Assembly: GCA_021234155.1 (NCBI GenBank)
Contig: JAJEKV010000004.1
Location: forward strand, 22,410,320 to 22,474,319
Length of the DNA: 64,000 bases
DNA from: Isoetes taiwanensis
Taxonomy: Eukaryota; Streptophyta; Lycopodiopsida; Isoetales; Isoetaceae
Direction: 5' to 3'
Position numbers and translations under genes: made by a program. Shown here piece after piece: positions 46,624-55,474 of this stretch. The notes beneath the pieces are model-generated. The model was given only the letters and a program-made list of their open reading frames with translations. It did no database searches and was not told the DNA's origin. The stretch's first letter is position 1, and every line of letters starts with the position of its first letter.

Positions 46624-47595
46624 ATGTGCCGAAAGCATCTTAAATGGGGTGGGCTGCATCCATACCATAATAGCACGATGTTTACCTTAGCAATGCAACA
46701 AGGAATCCCACAGGAGTGGCAGCTCAACCGAATTGTTCCAGTGCATAAGAGTGGTTCCATGCTAGACGGAAACAATTACAGAACTCTCATGGTAAGTAAT
46801 TTGTTCTCTAAATTATTTGCAAATATTGTAGAGAAAAAAATTAGTCTTTGGGCTGAGCATAATGGAAAAAGAGCCAAAACCCAAGCAGGTTTTAGGGCCA
46901 AAATGTCCACATTGGACCATTTGCTTGCATTAAAATGCATTTTTGATTCGGTCAAGGGGACCAGGAAACCTCTATATGTCACATTTGTAGACTTTCGCAA
47001 GGCATTTGACAAAGTTCCCAGGAATAGATTATGGGAAAGAATGGAGCAATTATGTGTCCCTAAGCACTTGCAGGATGCAGTTCAAATACTCTATGAGAAA
47101 GTTTTAGTACAGTTATCGATGCCATTCAAAAGTGAGATACCAGATACAGTTGAAAGTAACATTGGAGTTAAACAAGGATGTCCCTTGTCTCCTACTATAT
47201 TTGGTCTCTTTATTCACAGCCTGGAAGAATGGTTACATAATAACTGTGATGGAGGCACTGAGATTCAAGGACATGTGATCCAATTGCTCTTATATGCTGA
47301 TGATGTGGTGCTATTTGCACGATCTCAGGTACACATGCAGCAATTACTTGATCAATTGGCTGCTTTCTGTAACAAAACGGGGATGCAAGTAAATCTAGAG
47401 AAGACTAAAACCATGACAGTAGGTGCGCTCAAGCAGGAACATGGGTTTCTCTATTTGGGTGAAAAAGTTGAGATATGCGAGACATATAAATATCTGGGAC
47501 TTACTATTAGCAGGAATCATAAATGGCATCAATGCATACAACAAAGAATTGAAAGCGGAGAATATAATCAGATTCTATGCAAAGCATGTGCGTGA
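46624..47595 (+). CDS. LINE reverse transcriptase (copy 3)
   Basis: A 323-codon frame with all RT blocks: WQLNRIVPVHKSGSMLDGNNYRTLMVSNLFSKLF (fingers), QAGFRAKMSTLDHLLA, YVTFVDFRKAFDKV (first Asp), SNIGVKQGCPLSPTIFGLFIHSLEEW, LLLYADDVVLFARS (catalytic pair), and FCNKTGMQVNLEKTKTMTVGA. It breaks in the WHQCIQQRIESG region and continues at 47577 in another frame. Its role is to prime cDNA synthesis on nicked target DNA. The endonuclease half is missing. Confidence 0.85.
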   Translation: MCRKHLKWGGLHPYHNSTMFTLAMQQGIPQEWQLNRIVPVHKSGSMLDGNNYRTLMVSNLFSKLFANIVEKKISLWAEHNGKRAKTQAGFRAKMSTLDHLLALKCIFDSVKGTRKPLYVTFVDFRKAFDKVPRNRLWERMEQLCVPKHLQDAVQILYEKVLVQLSMPFKSEIPDTVESNIGVKQGCPLSPTIFGLFIHSLEEWLHNNCDGGTEIQGHVIQLLLYADDVVLFARSQVHMQQLLDQLAAFCNKTGMQVNLEKTKTMTVGALKQEHGFLYLGEKVEICETYKYLGLTISRNHKWHQCIQQRIESGEYNQILCKACA

Positions 47596-48371
47596 AAACC
47601 CACATATGGGCATGGCCACTAAAGAAAAAACTGTATGAATCTCTAGTCCAAAGCATAGTATTATATGGGGCTGAAATTTGGGGACCAGGGCTGCCACAAG
47701 GCTCTTGGGATGATATTGAACAGGTACACAAGAAGTTTCTCAGGCTGGAATTGGGTGTAAAGGCGCAAACCCCATATCCGATGATGCTAGCCGAATGCGG
47801 CACTATGCCACTTGAAGGGGAAGCTTTACTCAAATGCATTAGGTACCTTGCTAAAATAAAAAAGATGGATGCCACACGCATTCCTTATTATGCTTGCCTG
47901 AACACTGAACATAAAGGATGGTTTGCTGATGTCAAGACATGGCTTGAAAGATGGGATATCATGTGGGAAGAGGCAATTTCCATTGACAACCTGAGAACAT
48001 GGGTCTATGAAAAGGTTAGAAGAAAAATGTGGATGAGCCCAAAGACTAAGATGATATTGTACAAGATGCATATGAATCCTACATTGGATGAGGCAATACA
48101 TCTAAAGGAGAACTTATCGATAAAGAAGAGGCACAATATCAGCAGAATCCGGCTCAGCTCTCACCATCTAGGTGTGGAGGTTGGGAGATGGGGTACTACT
48201 CCGAGAACCATGAGATGCTGCAAAGTATGCGGCAAAGAGGAGATAGAAGACGAAGACCATGTCATACTTAAGTGTCCAGCCTATAGTATAATACGAGACA
48301 GATATGGCATCAACGTGCCTGATTTACATACCTTTTTTGGATTGGAAGGAAATAGAATTGGATCCTTTTAA
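47577..48371 (+). CDS. LINE ORF2 C-terminal half with CCHC (copy 3)
   Basis: It continues copy 3 as ILYGAEIWGPGLPQGSW, GVKAQTPYPMMLAECGTMPLEGEALL, ISRIRLSSHHLGVEVGRWGT and CKVCGKEEIEDEDHVILKCPAY, a complete C-x2-C-x9-H-x4-C knuckle. The last 40 codons of the family are lost to a stop at 48371, though related codons continue to about 48505. This is the clearest view of the C-terminal half in this family. Confidence 0.85.
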   Translation: MQSMCVKTHIWAWPLKKKLYESLVQSIVLYGAEIWGPGLPQGSWDDIEQVHKKFLRLELGVKAQTPYPMMLAECGTMPLEGEALLKCIRYLAKIKKMDATRIPYYACLNTEHKGWFADVKTWLERWDIMWEEAISIDNLRTWVYEKVRRKMWMSPKTKMILYKMHMNPTLDEAIHLKENLSIKKRHNISRIRLSSHHLGVEVGRWGTTPRTMRCCKVCGKEEIEDEDHVILKCPAYSIIRDRYGINVPDLHTFFGLEGNRIGSF

Positions 48372-48515
48372 TTGAAACTCTACAAAGATAGAGAGAGTTG
48401 TACTAAAAATGTAAATACCCTAATAGAAGAAGAGGATGCATTGAGTGAGAGTGAGGAATTGGATGAGGAATTGGAAACTCATCTAATTTTTTATGACTAT
48501 GATGTATAATAATGT

Positions 48516-48549
48516 CGTCTTATAGGCCTGGGGGGCCTCCCAAAAGACG
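48516..48549 (+). other. LINE 3' hairpin, train copy 3 (covarying inner stem)
   Basis: CGTCTTATAGGCC, loop, GGCCTCCCAAAAGACG. The inner stem is AGGCC/GGCCT instead of AGACC/GGTCT, a paired A-T to G-C change. The outer CGTCTT/AAGACG is intact. Confidence 0.8.
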
Positions 48550-48559
48550 TAATACACTT

Positions 48560-48952
<393 letters not shown>

Positions 48953-48971
48953 AAAAGGTAGGCATATCATT

Positions 48972-49187
48972 GTGAAGCTCCGCTCTCGTAATGATAAGTT
49001 GAATCGGTTGAAGAGACGCACAGAGTTGAAGGGCAAACCTGTATGGATAAATGAGGATTTTACTAAATCCCAGCTGCAGGACCATAAAATGCAATTGCAG
49101 AAAATGAAGGAAGCAAGAAAAGATGGGAAAAAGGCATATTGGCGCAATGGTTCTGTGATTGTAGAGGAGAATGAAGTACCTTCATAG
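48972..49187 (+). CDS. LINE ORF1-like C-terminal frame (copy 4)
   Basis: 71 codons reading MKLRSRNDKLNRLKRRTEL, then PVWINEDFTKSQLQDHKMQL and EARKDGKKAYWRNGSVIV. The pattern of an INEDxT phrase followed by a basic helix and a GSVIV strand is the usual end of ORF1 proteins of L1/CR1-like LINEs, which bind element RNA. I infer that family role from the pattern only. The endonuclease begins about 15 bases after its stop. Confidence 0.6.
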   Translation: MKLRSRNDKLNRLKRRTELKGKPVWINEDFTKSQLQDHKMQLQKMKEARKDGKKAYWRNGSVIVEENEVPS

Positions 49188-49204
49188 GGATTCGAGACCG
49201 CCAG

Positions 49205-50016
49205 AATTATGTGCTGGAATATCAACACGATCAGTCAATTTAAGATTGATGTTGTAAGTTTTCTATTAGAATCTTGTTGATGTTATTTTCTTTCTGGAAA
49301 CATGTGAAAATGAGGAAAAGGGATTACCAAATATTGATGGTTTTAGTCTGGTCCATTCTGTATGGCATCATAAGGGATGGAGATTGAAAGGTCATGGCGG
49401 GATAGCATGTTATGTTAGACAGGAAATGCAACAAATGGTTAAGCTAGTGCCAAACTACGGATCTATGCAGCATGTCTAGGTGGAGATACAAGGTTTGAAG
49501 GGAAAAATATTTGTTGCTGGCTGCTATTTTCCCCCACGTGATTCTCCAGTATATAATTCAGAGGTTCTTGACAGAGATGATCCTTTCTTTAAATTGGAGC
49601 AAGATGCACTGTCTTTGATGCAAGCAAGGGAAATATTGTTAATGGGTGATTTTAACGGGAGAATTGCCGATAAGCAAGCAGCTATTGTGAGCATAGATGG
49701 TGAACCTATATGGATGGAGATGCTAAGTGACAATGAAGTAAATAACTGCGGTTGGAAAAGAAATACTCAGGATAAAATAAGATGGCCGACACCTCAAGGC
49801 AATCATGTGCTCAATATGTGTAGCGGCTTGGATTTAGTAGTGTATAATGGCATCTGTAAGTTCCCAGACTCTGGTATATTTACTTGCAGGAATGCTAGCG
49901 TGGTGGATCTGGTGTTAGCAAAAACACATTTCTTAGAACAAATGGTTGACTTGCACATTGGGGAATCATTATCAAAGATAATGCACTACGCGCCAAACGG
50001 TTACTATATGCATTGA
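49205..50016 (+). pseudogene. LINE APE endonuclease (copy 4)
   Basis: It starts with MCWNINT (N-terminal Asn of APE enzymes). A frame change leads to FLETCE (catalytic Glu), GFSLVHSVWHHKGWRLKGHGGIACY, a stop, then an open 178-codon part with VAGCYFPPRDSPVYN, LLMGDFNGRIAD (GDFN loop) and HVLNMCSGLDLVVYNG. The family SDH motif is lost near 49970, where the frame decays. The intact enzyme nicks target DNA to prime reverse transcription. In this family the target appears to be (TC)n. Confidence 0.8.
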
Positions 50017-50066
50017 ACGATTAACGCTAAAAAAAGGTTACACACCACAAAAGGCTAAAAATCTGT

Positions 50067-50594
50067 ATGCGATACAATAAAGCTGATATGTATGGAAAAT
50101 TATGTGAAGAGAAGACAGCTGGGAAGATTTGGCCCCTTGACACTGATAAGCTTACGGAAGAAATTGCTAAGCTTGTTCTTGACGCTGCTCATGAGACTTT
50201 TGTCTCACACAGGAAACTAAAAGGGCTTCCTTGTAATGGCTGGTTTGATGCTGATTGTAAAATTAAGAGGGATGCATTTAAGAATGCCAGAGGCCATGAA
50301 AGGGAACGGCTTAAAAGAGAATATGTGAATCTTACCAAGGCTAAAAAGAAAAGATATATATATCAGAGACAGCATGCCATGGTAGAGGAGTTGCTTATAA
50401 ACCCAAAACAATTTTGGAACAGACTTAAACCTAGTATGTCACAAGATTGCTCTTTGGATGCAGCGGCATTATTATGCCAAGTACGCAAACTGTATTTTGT
50501 GCCAAATGTTATTGGCACGACAGATGTTGAGTACCTACCTGCAGATAAACTTATGTTCATAGAAGAAGATCTTGACATGGTCTTAGCAAACTAG
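50067..50594 (+). CDS. LINE linker between endonuclease and RT (copy 4)
   Basis: 175 codons reading MRYNKADMYGKLCEEKTAGK, LTEEIAKLVLDAAHETFVSHRKLKGLPCNGWFDADCKIKRDAFKNARGHERERLKREY and EELLINPKQFWNRLKPSM. This is the basic, partly helical spacer seen in all copies (KGLPCNGWFDxDCK is its hallmark). Its precise role is unknown. It lies where other LINEs carry RNA-binding linkers. The frame ends at a stop just before the NGKAxD block of the RT. Confidence 0.75.
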   Translation: MRYNKADMYGKLCEEKTAGKIWPLDTDKLTEEIAKLVLDAAHETFVSHRKLKGLPCNGWFDADCKIKRDAFKNARGHERERLKREYVNLTKAKKKRYIYQRQHAMVEELLINPKQFWNRLKPSMSQDCSLDAAALLCQVRKLYFVPNVIGTTDVEYLPADKLMFIEEDLDMVLAN

Positions 50595-50875
50595 CAAATG
50601 GGAAGGCTACAGACATATTAGGCTTGGTAGCAGAGATGTTTAAATGGGCGGGTGAATCAGTACATCATGCTCTATTGCAGCTATTTAATACGGCAGTACA
50701 TGAGGGATTCCCGGAGAGCATGGCAAATGAACAGGGTTATCCCCCTCTATAAAGCAGGAGATGTTAACGATCTAGGTAATTATAGGATGATTATGGTTAG
50801 TAGCCTCTTTGCTAAATTGTTTGCCACCATGTTAAACAATAAGCTTAGTATGTGGGCAGAAGAACAATATGTAGC

Positions 50876-51145
50876 AAAATAACAGGGGGTTCCAGGGATA
50901 TAGATATAATTCTTGAAACCATAGACCATATCCAAAACAATTCAATGGGTTATTATAAAAAAAAACATAGATTTAAGATAAAAAATAGTCACATTAGCTC
51001 ACTGGTTAGATTAGTTAAAGTAGTCGTATTAGGACATTGAGTTATTTTGGTAGAGGTTCGAATCCCCGTATTTCATATTCTAAAAGCTTAAGCCAAACCG
51101 TATAGAGGCTCGATATACCATCAAAACCTTAGGCATCTCACATTG
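50876..51145 (+). repeat. tRNA-like repeat unit 1 (SINE-like)
   Basis: It contains a pol III-type box A (TAGCTCACTGGTTAG, 50995-51009) and box B (GGTTCGAATCC, 51055-51065) about 60 bases apart. ACAGGGGGTTCCAGG lies upstream and CGATATACCATCAAAACC downstream. The D- and T-stem pairing is degraded, so it is not a functional tRNA. The same unit occurs at 52300-52545, 52550-52765 and 52909-53155. Confidence 0.7.
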
Positions 51146-52289
51146 GACTTGCTTACCAATTAGTCTCAAGTCAGCCTTGCATGAACTTAGTTATTGTAGG
51201 TAAACCTCTTTGGCCAAAGCTGCAACAGAGCAAATAACTGACAGCACCGAGATCGTATCATCTATTTTTCTTGCCAAAACAATTTCAGAATTTCAGAATA
51301 TGTAGCCAACTTGGAAGATATGAACCCCATAAAATCCTCCGAGAATTCAAAGGCAGAGCTTGCTCAGATTTGGGTCTGCATTCACAATGAGCCACTGCAT
51401 TTGCATTTGCATTCAAAGGCGAAACTCATTTGCTCAGATTAGGGTCTGCGTAGAGCAATTGCAATGAGCCACTAAATAAATACTTTCTTTCTTTCAAATC
51501 TGGAGAAACAGAGAAGGATTTGGGTCTGCATAAACAGAGAAAAAGAGAAATAGCGAAACTCATTTGCTCAGATTTGGGTCTGCATAGATTTTGCAATCAG
51601 CCATTTTCTAAACCAAATCCAGAGAAACTGTGAGGGATTATTATGAAACAGAGCTTGCATGCATCCAAAAATGAAGAACAAAAATGAAGAAAGAGCAAGA
51701 AAACTACCTTAATCAAATCCGAAGCTCTCTAGCCTGCTGGGCGCTAAGAAGAATCAAATCCGTAGCTCTCTGGCGCTAAGAATATGGTGTCGCTACTGCA
51801 TCCTGAATGCAAAATAATCTGGCGTTTGCTGGATGCCGAAGCTGAAACCTAAGAATGGGATGGGAAAATAATGAAGGGAGGCTGTGTAGGAACGCTTGCT
51901 GCTGCAAATTATGCCTCCCGGAGAATTAGCCGGCACCAAAACGATCATGATTTGGAGGACGATCCCGCCACTAACTGAAACTTTACGTTTAAGAAGTTTA
52001 AGAAATAGGAAATAGGAAAAAAAAAACGTTTAGAGGAAACATAATTTTGGGAATTTTTTTTTTTTACTTGCCGGATTTTTATTTTTGGATTCCAAAATTT
52101 CGCTTTTTTGCCGGATTTCGATGTACACAGGTGGCCGGAAAAAGGAGGACACACCCCTCAAACACAATTTAAGTAAGTAGATGGTTAGGTGCAAAACTCA
52201 TCCTTCTGAGTTAAATATATGTTCTTGAGGTCTTCTCAAATTTAGTACATGCCTTATAATACATGATGCAATGTTGTTTAACAAAGTTC
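51146..52289. other. Part of the insert without a recognised gene
   Basis: It contains a triplicated GCTCAGATTTGGGTCTGC word (51360-51575) and a doubled TCAAATCC...GCTCTCTGGCGCTAAG word (51713-51780). The tract at 52015-52070 is rich in A and T runs. It may be captured host sequence, but I cannot identify a protein. Confidence 0.5.
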
Positions 52290-52299
52290 AATATGTAGC

Positions 52300-52545
52300 A
52301 AAATAACAGGGGGTTCCAGGGGGATTTGATATAGATATAATTCTTGAAACCATAGACCATATCCCTAAAACAATTCAATGGGTTATTATAAAAAAAACAT
52401 AGATTTAAGATAAAAAATAGTCACATTAGCTCACTGGTTAGATTGGTTAAAGTAGTCGTATTAGGACATTGAGTTATTTTGGTAGAGGTTCGAATCCCCG
52501 TATTTCACCGTATAGAGGCTCGATATACCATCAAAACCTTAGGCA
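52300..52545 (+). repeat. tRNA-like repeat unit 2
   Basis: Box A at 52427-52437 and box B at 52487-52497. The unit is preceded by another AATATGTAGC (52290-52299), the same ten bases that flank the whole insert. Confidence 0.75.
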
Positions 52546-52549
52546 AACT

Positions 52550-52765
52550 CATTCTTGAAACCATAGACCATATCCCTAAAACAATTCAATGGGTTATTAT
52601 AAAAAAAAACATAGATTTAAGATAAAAAATAGTCACATTAGCTCACTGGTTAGATTGGTTAAAGTAGTCGTATTAGGACATTGAGTTATTTTGGTAGAGG
52701 TTCGAATCCCCGTATTTCACCGTATAGAGGCTCGATATACCATCAAAACCTTAGGCAAACTCGTA
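52550..52765 (+). repeat. tRNA-like repeat unit 3 (5' shorter)
   Basis: It starts at ATTCTTGAAACCATAGACC and lacks the leading GGGGGTTCCAGG part. Box A is at 52639-52649 and box B at 52699-52709. It stands in tandem with unit 2. Confidence 0.75.
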
Positions 52766-52802
52766 TTCGACATCTTAAAATCATAGGCATAATTGAGCAT
52801 AA

Positions 52803-52908
52803 TCGAAATGAGAGGTGTCAAGAAGCTCTAACATACAGTCTGGGCCATAGGATTGACAGATCCGACGACTATGGTAGTCCAGGGTGCACCTCATTTAGAA
52901 TATGTAGC
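52803..52908. repeat. 106-base end block, internal copy
   Basis: GAGGTGTCAAGAAGCTCTAA through CACCTCATTTAG plus AATATGTAGC is repeated at 55369-55474, where it forms the right end of the insert. The internal copy is followed directly by tRNA-like unit 4. Confidence 0.85.
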
Positions 52909-53155
52909 AAAATAACAGGGGTTCCAGGGGGATTTGATATAGATATAATTCTTGAAACCATAGACTATATCCCTAAAACAATTCAATGGGTTATTATAAA
53001 AAAAACATAGATTTAAGATAAAAAATAGTCACATTAGCTCACTGGTTAGATTGGTTAAAGTAGTCGTATTAGGACATTGAGTTATTTTGGTAGAGGTTCG
53101 AATCCCCGTATTTCACCGTATAGAGGCTCGATATACCATCAAAACCTTAGGCAAA
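52909..53155 (+). repeat. tRNA-like repeat unit 4
   Basis: Box A at 53035-53045 and box B at 53095-53105. It follows an AATATGTAGC copy at 52899-52908. Confidence 0.75.
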
Positions 53156-54069
53156 CTCGTATTCGACATCTTAAAATCATAGGCGTCCCCAATCATAATT
53201 GAGCCCCCCGTAACCCCCCGTGTGAATATGCACCCAAACCAAAGGGGGTTTTAGGGGGATGTTAATTTAAATGTGTTGGATGCAATGGTTTATGTGAAAT
53301 AATGTTGATTGTAGTGATGTGTTGGTTGTTAATGTGCTATATGTTTATATTAATAAAAAAAAATTGGGCGCTTCGAGCCCTAATAAAGGCGTTTGGGTAC
53401 TAAGGATGGCATAACTTCACGTACTATTTTTACAAACACTTATGAATGTAATAACATTAGAAACACTTGTGCAATGGTTTAAGTTAATGTTAATGGTAGT
53501 TGTTGGTTGCTATATTAAAAAAAAAAAATTCGGGCCCTTAGGGAAAACATCTAGTTCCATACAAAGCGTTCAACGAATGGGAGAAAATGACTTATCATAG
53601 GGTGGATCTAAACAGCCCCAAGAGCAATGCACAGTGTTTTCCCATTGCATGCATTAAGAGCACGACTTATCATATTCGGTAGATCTAAACAGCCCCAAGA
53701 GCAATGCTCTTGCCTACAGAAATCATGTATAGATCTTTCACCAATAGCCCACATAATACAACTAATAGACAAGAAGCAAAGTTGATTGTAAATATACCAT
53801 TTTGATATCTTCTGTGTTTCTTGCATATGATAATGAAACAAAATGAACATAATTCCGCAAACCCCATGTCAAAATTATCTGCATGGAATGCATATATTGA
53901 GAAGCACTTAATGCATTATAAGAAAACTAATGTTTTCCAAGTAAAAGAAAGAACACGAAGATAGATAAAGTACAGTTTTAAAACAAACAACGTGCATTTT
54001 CTTGTAAGCAAATGAAAGTGCAGCAATTCAAGTCTTTATATGATGCATGTAACATCTTCCAACCTTTTT
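53156..54069. other. Part of the insert with paired G/C runs and a degenerate duplication
   Basis: C-runs (53203-53220) and G-runs (53245-53260) face each other and could pair. A block with CAATGGTTTA, TGTTGGTTG and an A-run followed by a GGGC word occurs twice (53286-53400 and 53473-53545). No protein is recognised, and the minus-strand frames at 53608-53867 have no motif. Confidence 0.5.
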
Positions 54070-54199
54070 GTCGTCTTCAGTTAATGTTGGTAGGCCAATA
54101 CAGGCTTGTGTAGGATGAACACTGAATAGATTCCCTGTAAGAGTGTTGCACTGTTTTTTGCCTTGCAAATGACATCCTTGTATGTTATCCAAAAACCTG
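54070..54199 (-). pseudogene. Pyruvate kinase exon relic b
   Basis: The minus strand follows an AATTGTGCAG acceptor and reads GCHLQGKKQCNTL in one frame and DVICKAKNSATL in the next, then NLFSVHPTQACIGLPTLTEDDKK. This matches the plant cytosolic pyruvate kinase stretch DVICxSRNAATL...LFTLHxSQVHIDxPTLTEKDKEV as I remember it. One frameshift separates the halves. Pyruvate kinase converts phosphoenolpyruvate and ADP to pyruvate and ATP in glycolysis. This is a captured, non-functional piece. The order relative to exon a is correct on the minus strand. Confidence 0.75.
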
Positions 54200-54532
54200 C
54201 ACAATTATATAGGGGCTAAATCAAGCTATTGCTAAATTCAATTGTCCAAGTAATACTAAAACAAATGACAAAAGATCAATACGACCTAGAGCCATGCCGA
54301 GGTTGTCTCATTTCTAGACACGACCAGAAAAATCAGTATCACCCAATCGATGCGTACCGCACAAAGTTTCTTTGAGTAGTTAGTGTATATAACATGAACG
54401 TATCTAAATCATAGGTCTGCTTACACTTGCAAAATCTTGCAAAATCTTGCAAAATCTTGGTAACTCAATGCAAACACACTTGCTGATAATTCCTTATCTG
54501 TGTCTGGTGTTAGTTACCAACGCATCCTATTC

Positions 54533-54602
54533 TAGGGTGATTGAAATTTCATCTTCATTGGTAACCCAAAGCTCTGGTCCTTTTGTGTCCAACATGACCT
54601 GC
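54533..54602 (-). pseudogene. Pyruvate kinase exon relic a
   Basis: After a GGTTGTGCAG acceptor the minus strand reads VMLDTKGPELWVTNEDEISI, then TLE and a stop. The MLDTxGPEL block is the hallmark of pyruvate kinases (Thr-Lys/Val-Gly-Pro near the active site), and the following VTNxxEISI matches the plant cytosolic subgroup (VVNKxExxISL). About 330 bases of apparent intron separate it from relic b. Only this short part was retained. Confidence 0.8.
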
Positions 54603-55110
54603 ACAACCATTTACAAAATTCAACACCATATGGCCCAGGCTGGAAATGTACCTGAAGCAGACATCCAGCCAATGATTTAGCAGAAGAGGTCTTTCCTAAT
54701 AAAGCAAGCGAACATGCATACATACCAGAGTCGTCAATAGCAGAGAAATTCGTTTTTTCTCTCTGTTCTTGTTCTACGTGGATCCATCATGATAAATAGC
54801 AGAGAAATTGCGTCTTGGAGCTACTGGTGAGATGGGATCAAAAAGCCTCGAATCATAAATAGGATTTGTAGCAGTACTTTCTATCGAAAAAACAAAGACA
54901 TAAGTTGGGCCCCGGAGTGCGGCGATAGCTGATGGGATGGAATGGATTATCTCAACTCGTATTGCTTGAATCAAAAGTGCGATTGATTGACTATTTGAGA
55001 ACGTAATCGAAGAAATAGATCCCGAGCCTCCCTAAAAAGGCGGGTTGGAGTCTAAAAAATTGAAATTTTTTTGGAGATTGATGCCGAGGTGTCTTTGGCT
55101 ATGGCAATTC
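54603..55110. other. Part of the insert, possibly captured host sequence
   Basis: The minus strand is open for more than 80 codons to 54774 with the phrase VEIIHSIPSAIAALRGPTYV. I do not recognise it. The doubled word ATAGCAGAGAAATT (54738 and 54796) indicates a small local duplication. No gene is called. Confidence 0.4.
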
Positions 55111-55161
55111 GGCAAAACCTAAAGCAAAAACCTAAAGCAAACCCTAAAGCAAAACCTCTCC
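55111..55161. repeat. AAACCTAAAGC short tandem repeat
   Basis: Four to five imperfect units of AAAACCTAAAGC or AAACCCTAAAGC. They resemble, but are not, the plant telomere repeat CCCTAAA. Confidence 0.75.
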
Positions 55162-55368
55162 AAATTTGCATGCGATGAATCGGGTTTTTTGTTTTTCTTT
55201 TAAGGGGTTAAACCATTGGCAAGTGCCATAAAAAATAAGAAATGTGTATGCGCACTCTAGATGTACGCATTAGTACATCCACGACAATACACCACGAAAT
55301 CATATAAAAACCTTAGGGAAAAACGTATAAAAATACAAAAGCAACCCCCTGTTATAATGCTAGATATT

Positions 55369-55474
55369 CGAAACGAGAGGTGTCAAGAAGCTCTAACATA
55401 CAGTCTGGGCCATAGGATTGACAGATCCGACGACTATGGTAGTCCAGGGTGCACCTCATTTAGAATATGTAGCC
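55369..55474. repeat. 106-base end block, right end of the insert
   Basis: Direct copy of 52803-52908. It ends with CACCTCATTTAG and the right-hand target duplication AATATGTAGC. Confidence 0.85.

Larger units (their letters stand above)
50876..55464. mobile_element. 4589-bp insert in LINE copy 4 with 10-bp target duplication
   Basis: AATATGTAGC occurs at 50866-50875 and 55465-55474. Removing one copy plus the insert restores WAEEQYVAIGQAGF in frame, matching WAEEMNVRATGQAGF in copy 6. The insert begins AAAATAACAGGGGG and ends CACCTCATTTAG. No long terminal inverted repeat is seen. It contains four tRNA-like units, two copies of a 106-base end block, pyruvate-kinase exon relics on the minus strand, and short tandem repeats. 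A 10-bp duplication plus captured gene pieces with introns fits a Mutator-like (Pack-MULE-type) transposon better than a Helitron or retroposon, but no transposase is present. Confidence 0.8.

Noticed and set aside
50995-53105. tRNA genes
   Set aside because: Box A and box B are good, but the D and T stems do not pair properly and no 7-bp acceptor stem is found. The units are tandem copies in a transposon, so they are called tRNA-like repeats.
54603-55075. Organelle-derived (plastid) gene fragment
   Set aside because: The minus-strand phrase SIPSAIAALRGPTYV gave a vague impression of organelle sequence, but I could not match it to any plastid or mitochondrial protein with confidence.
55111-55161. 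Telomere repeat
   Set aside because: The units are AAAACCTAAAGC-like and irregular, with an extra GC. There is no run of exact CCCTAAA.
50876-55464. Helitron or LTR retrotransposon as the identity of the insert
   Set aside because: A perfect 10-bp target duplication is not made by Helitrons, and the 3' end is not CTRR with a hairpin. No LTR pair, primer-binding site, RT or integrase is visible.
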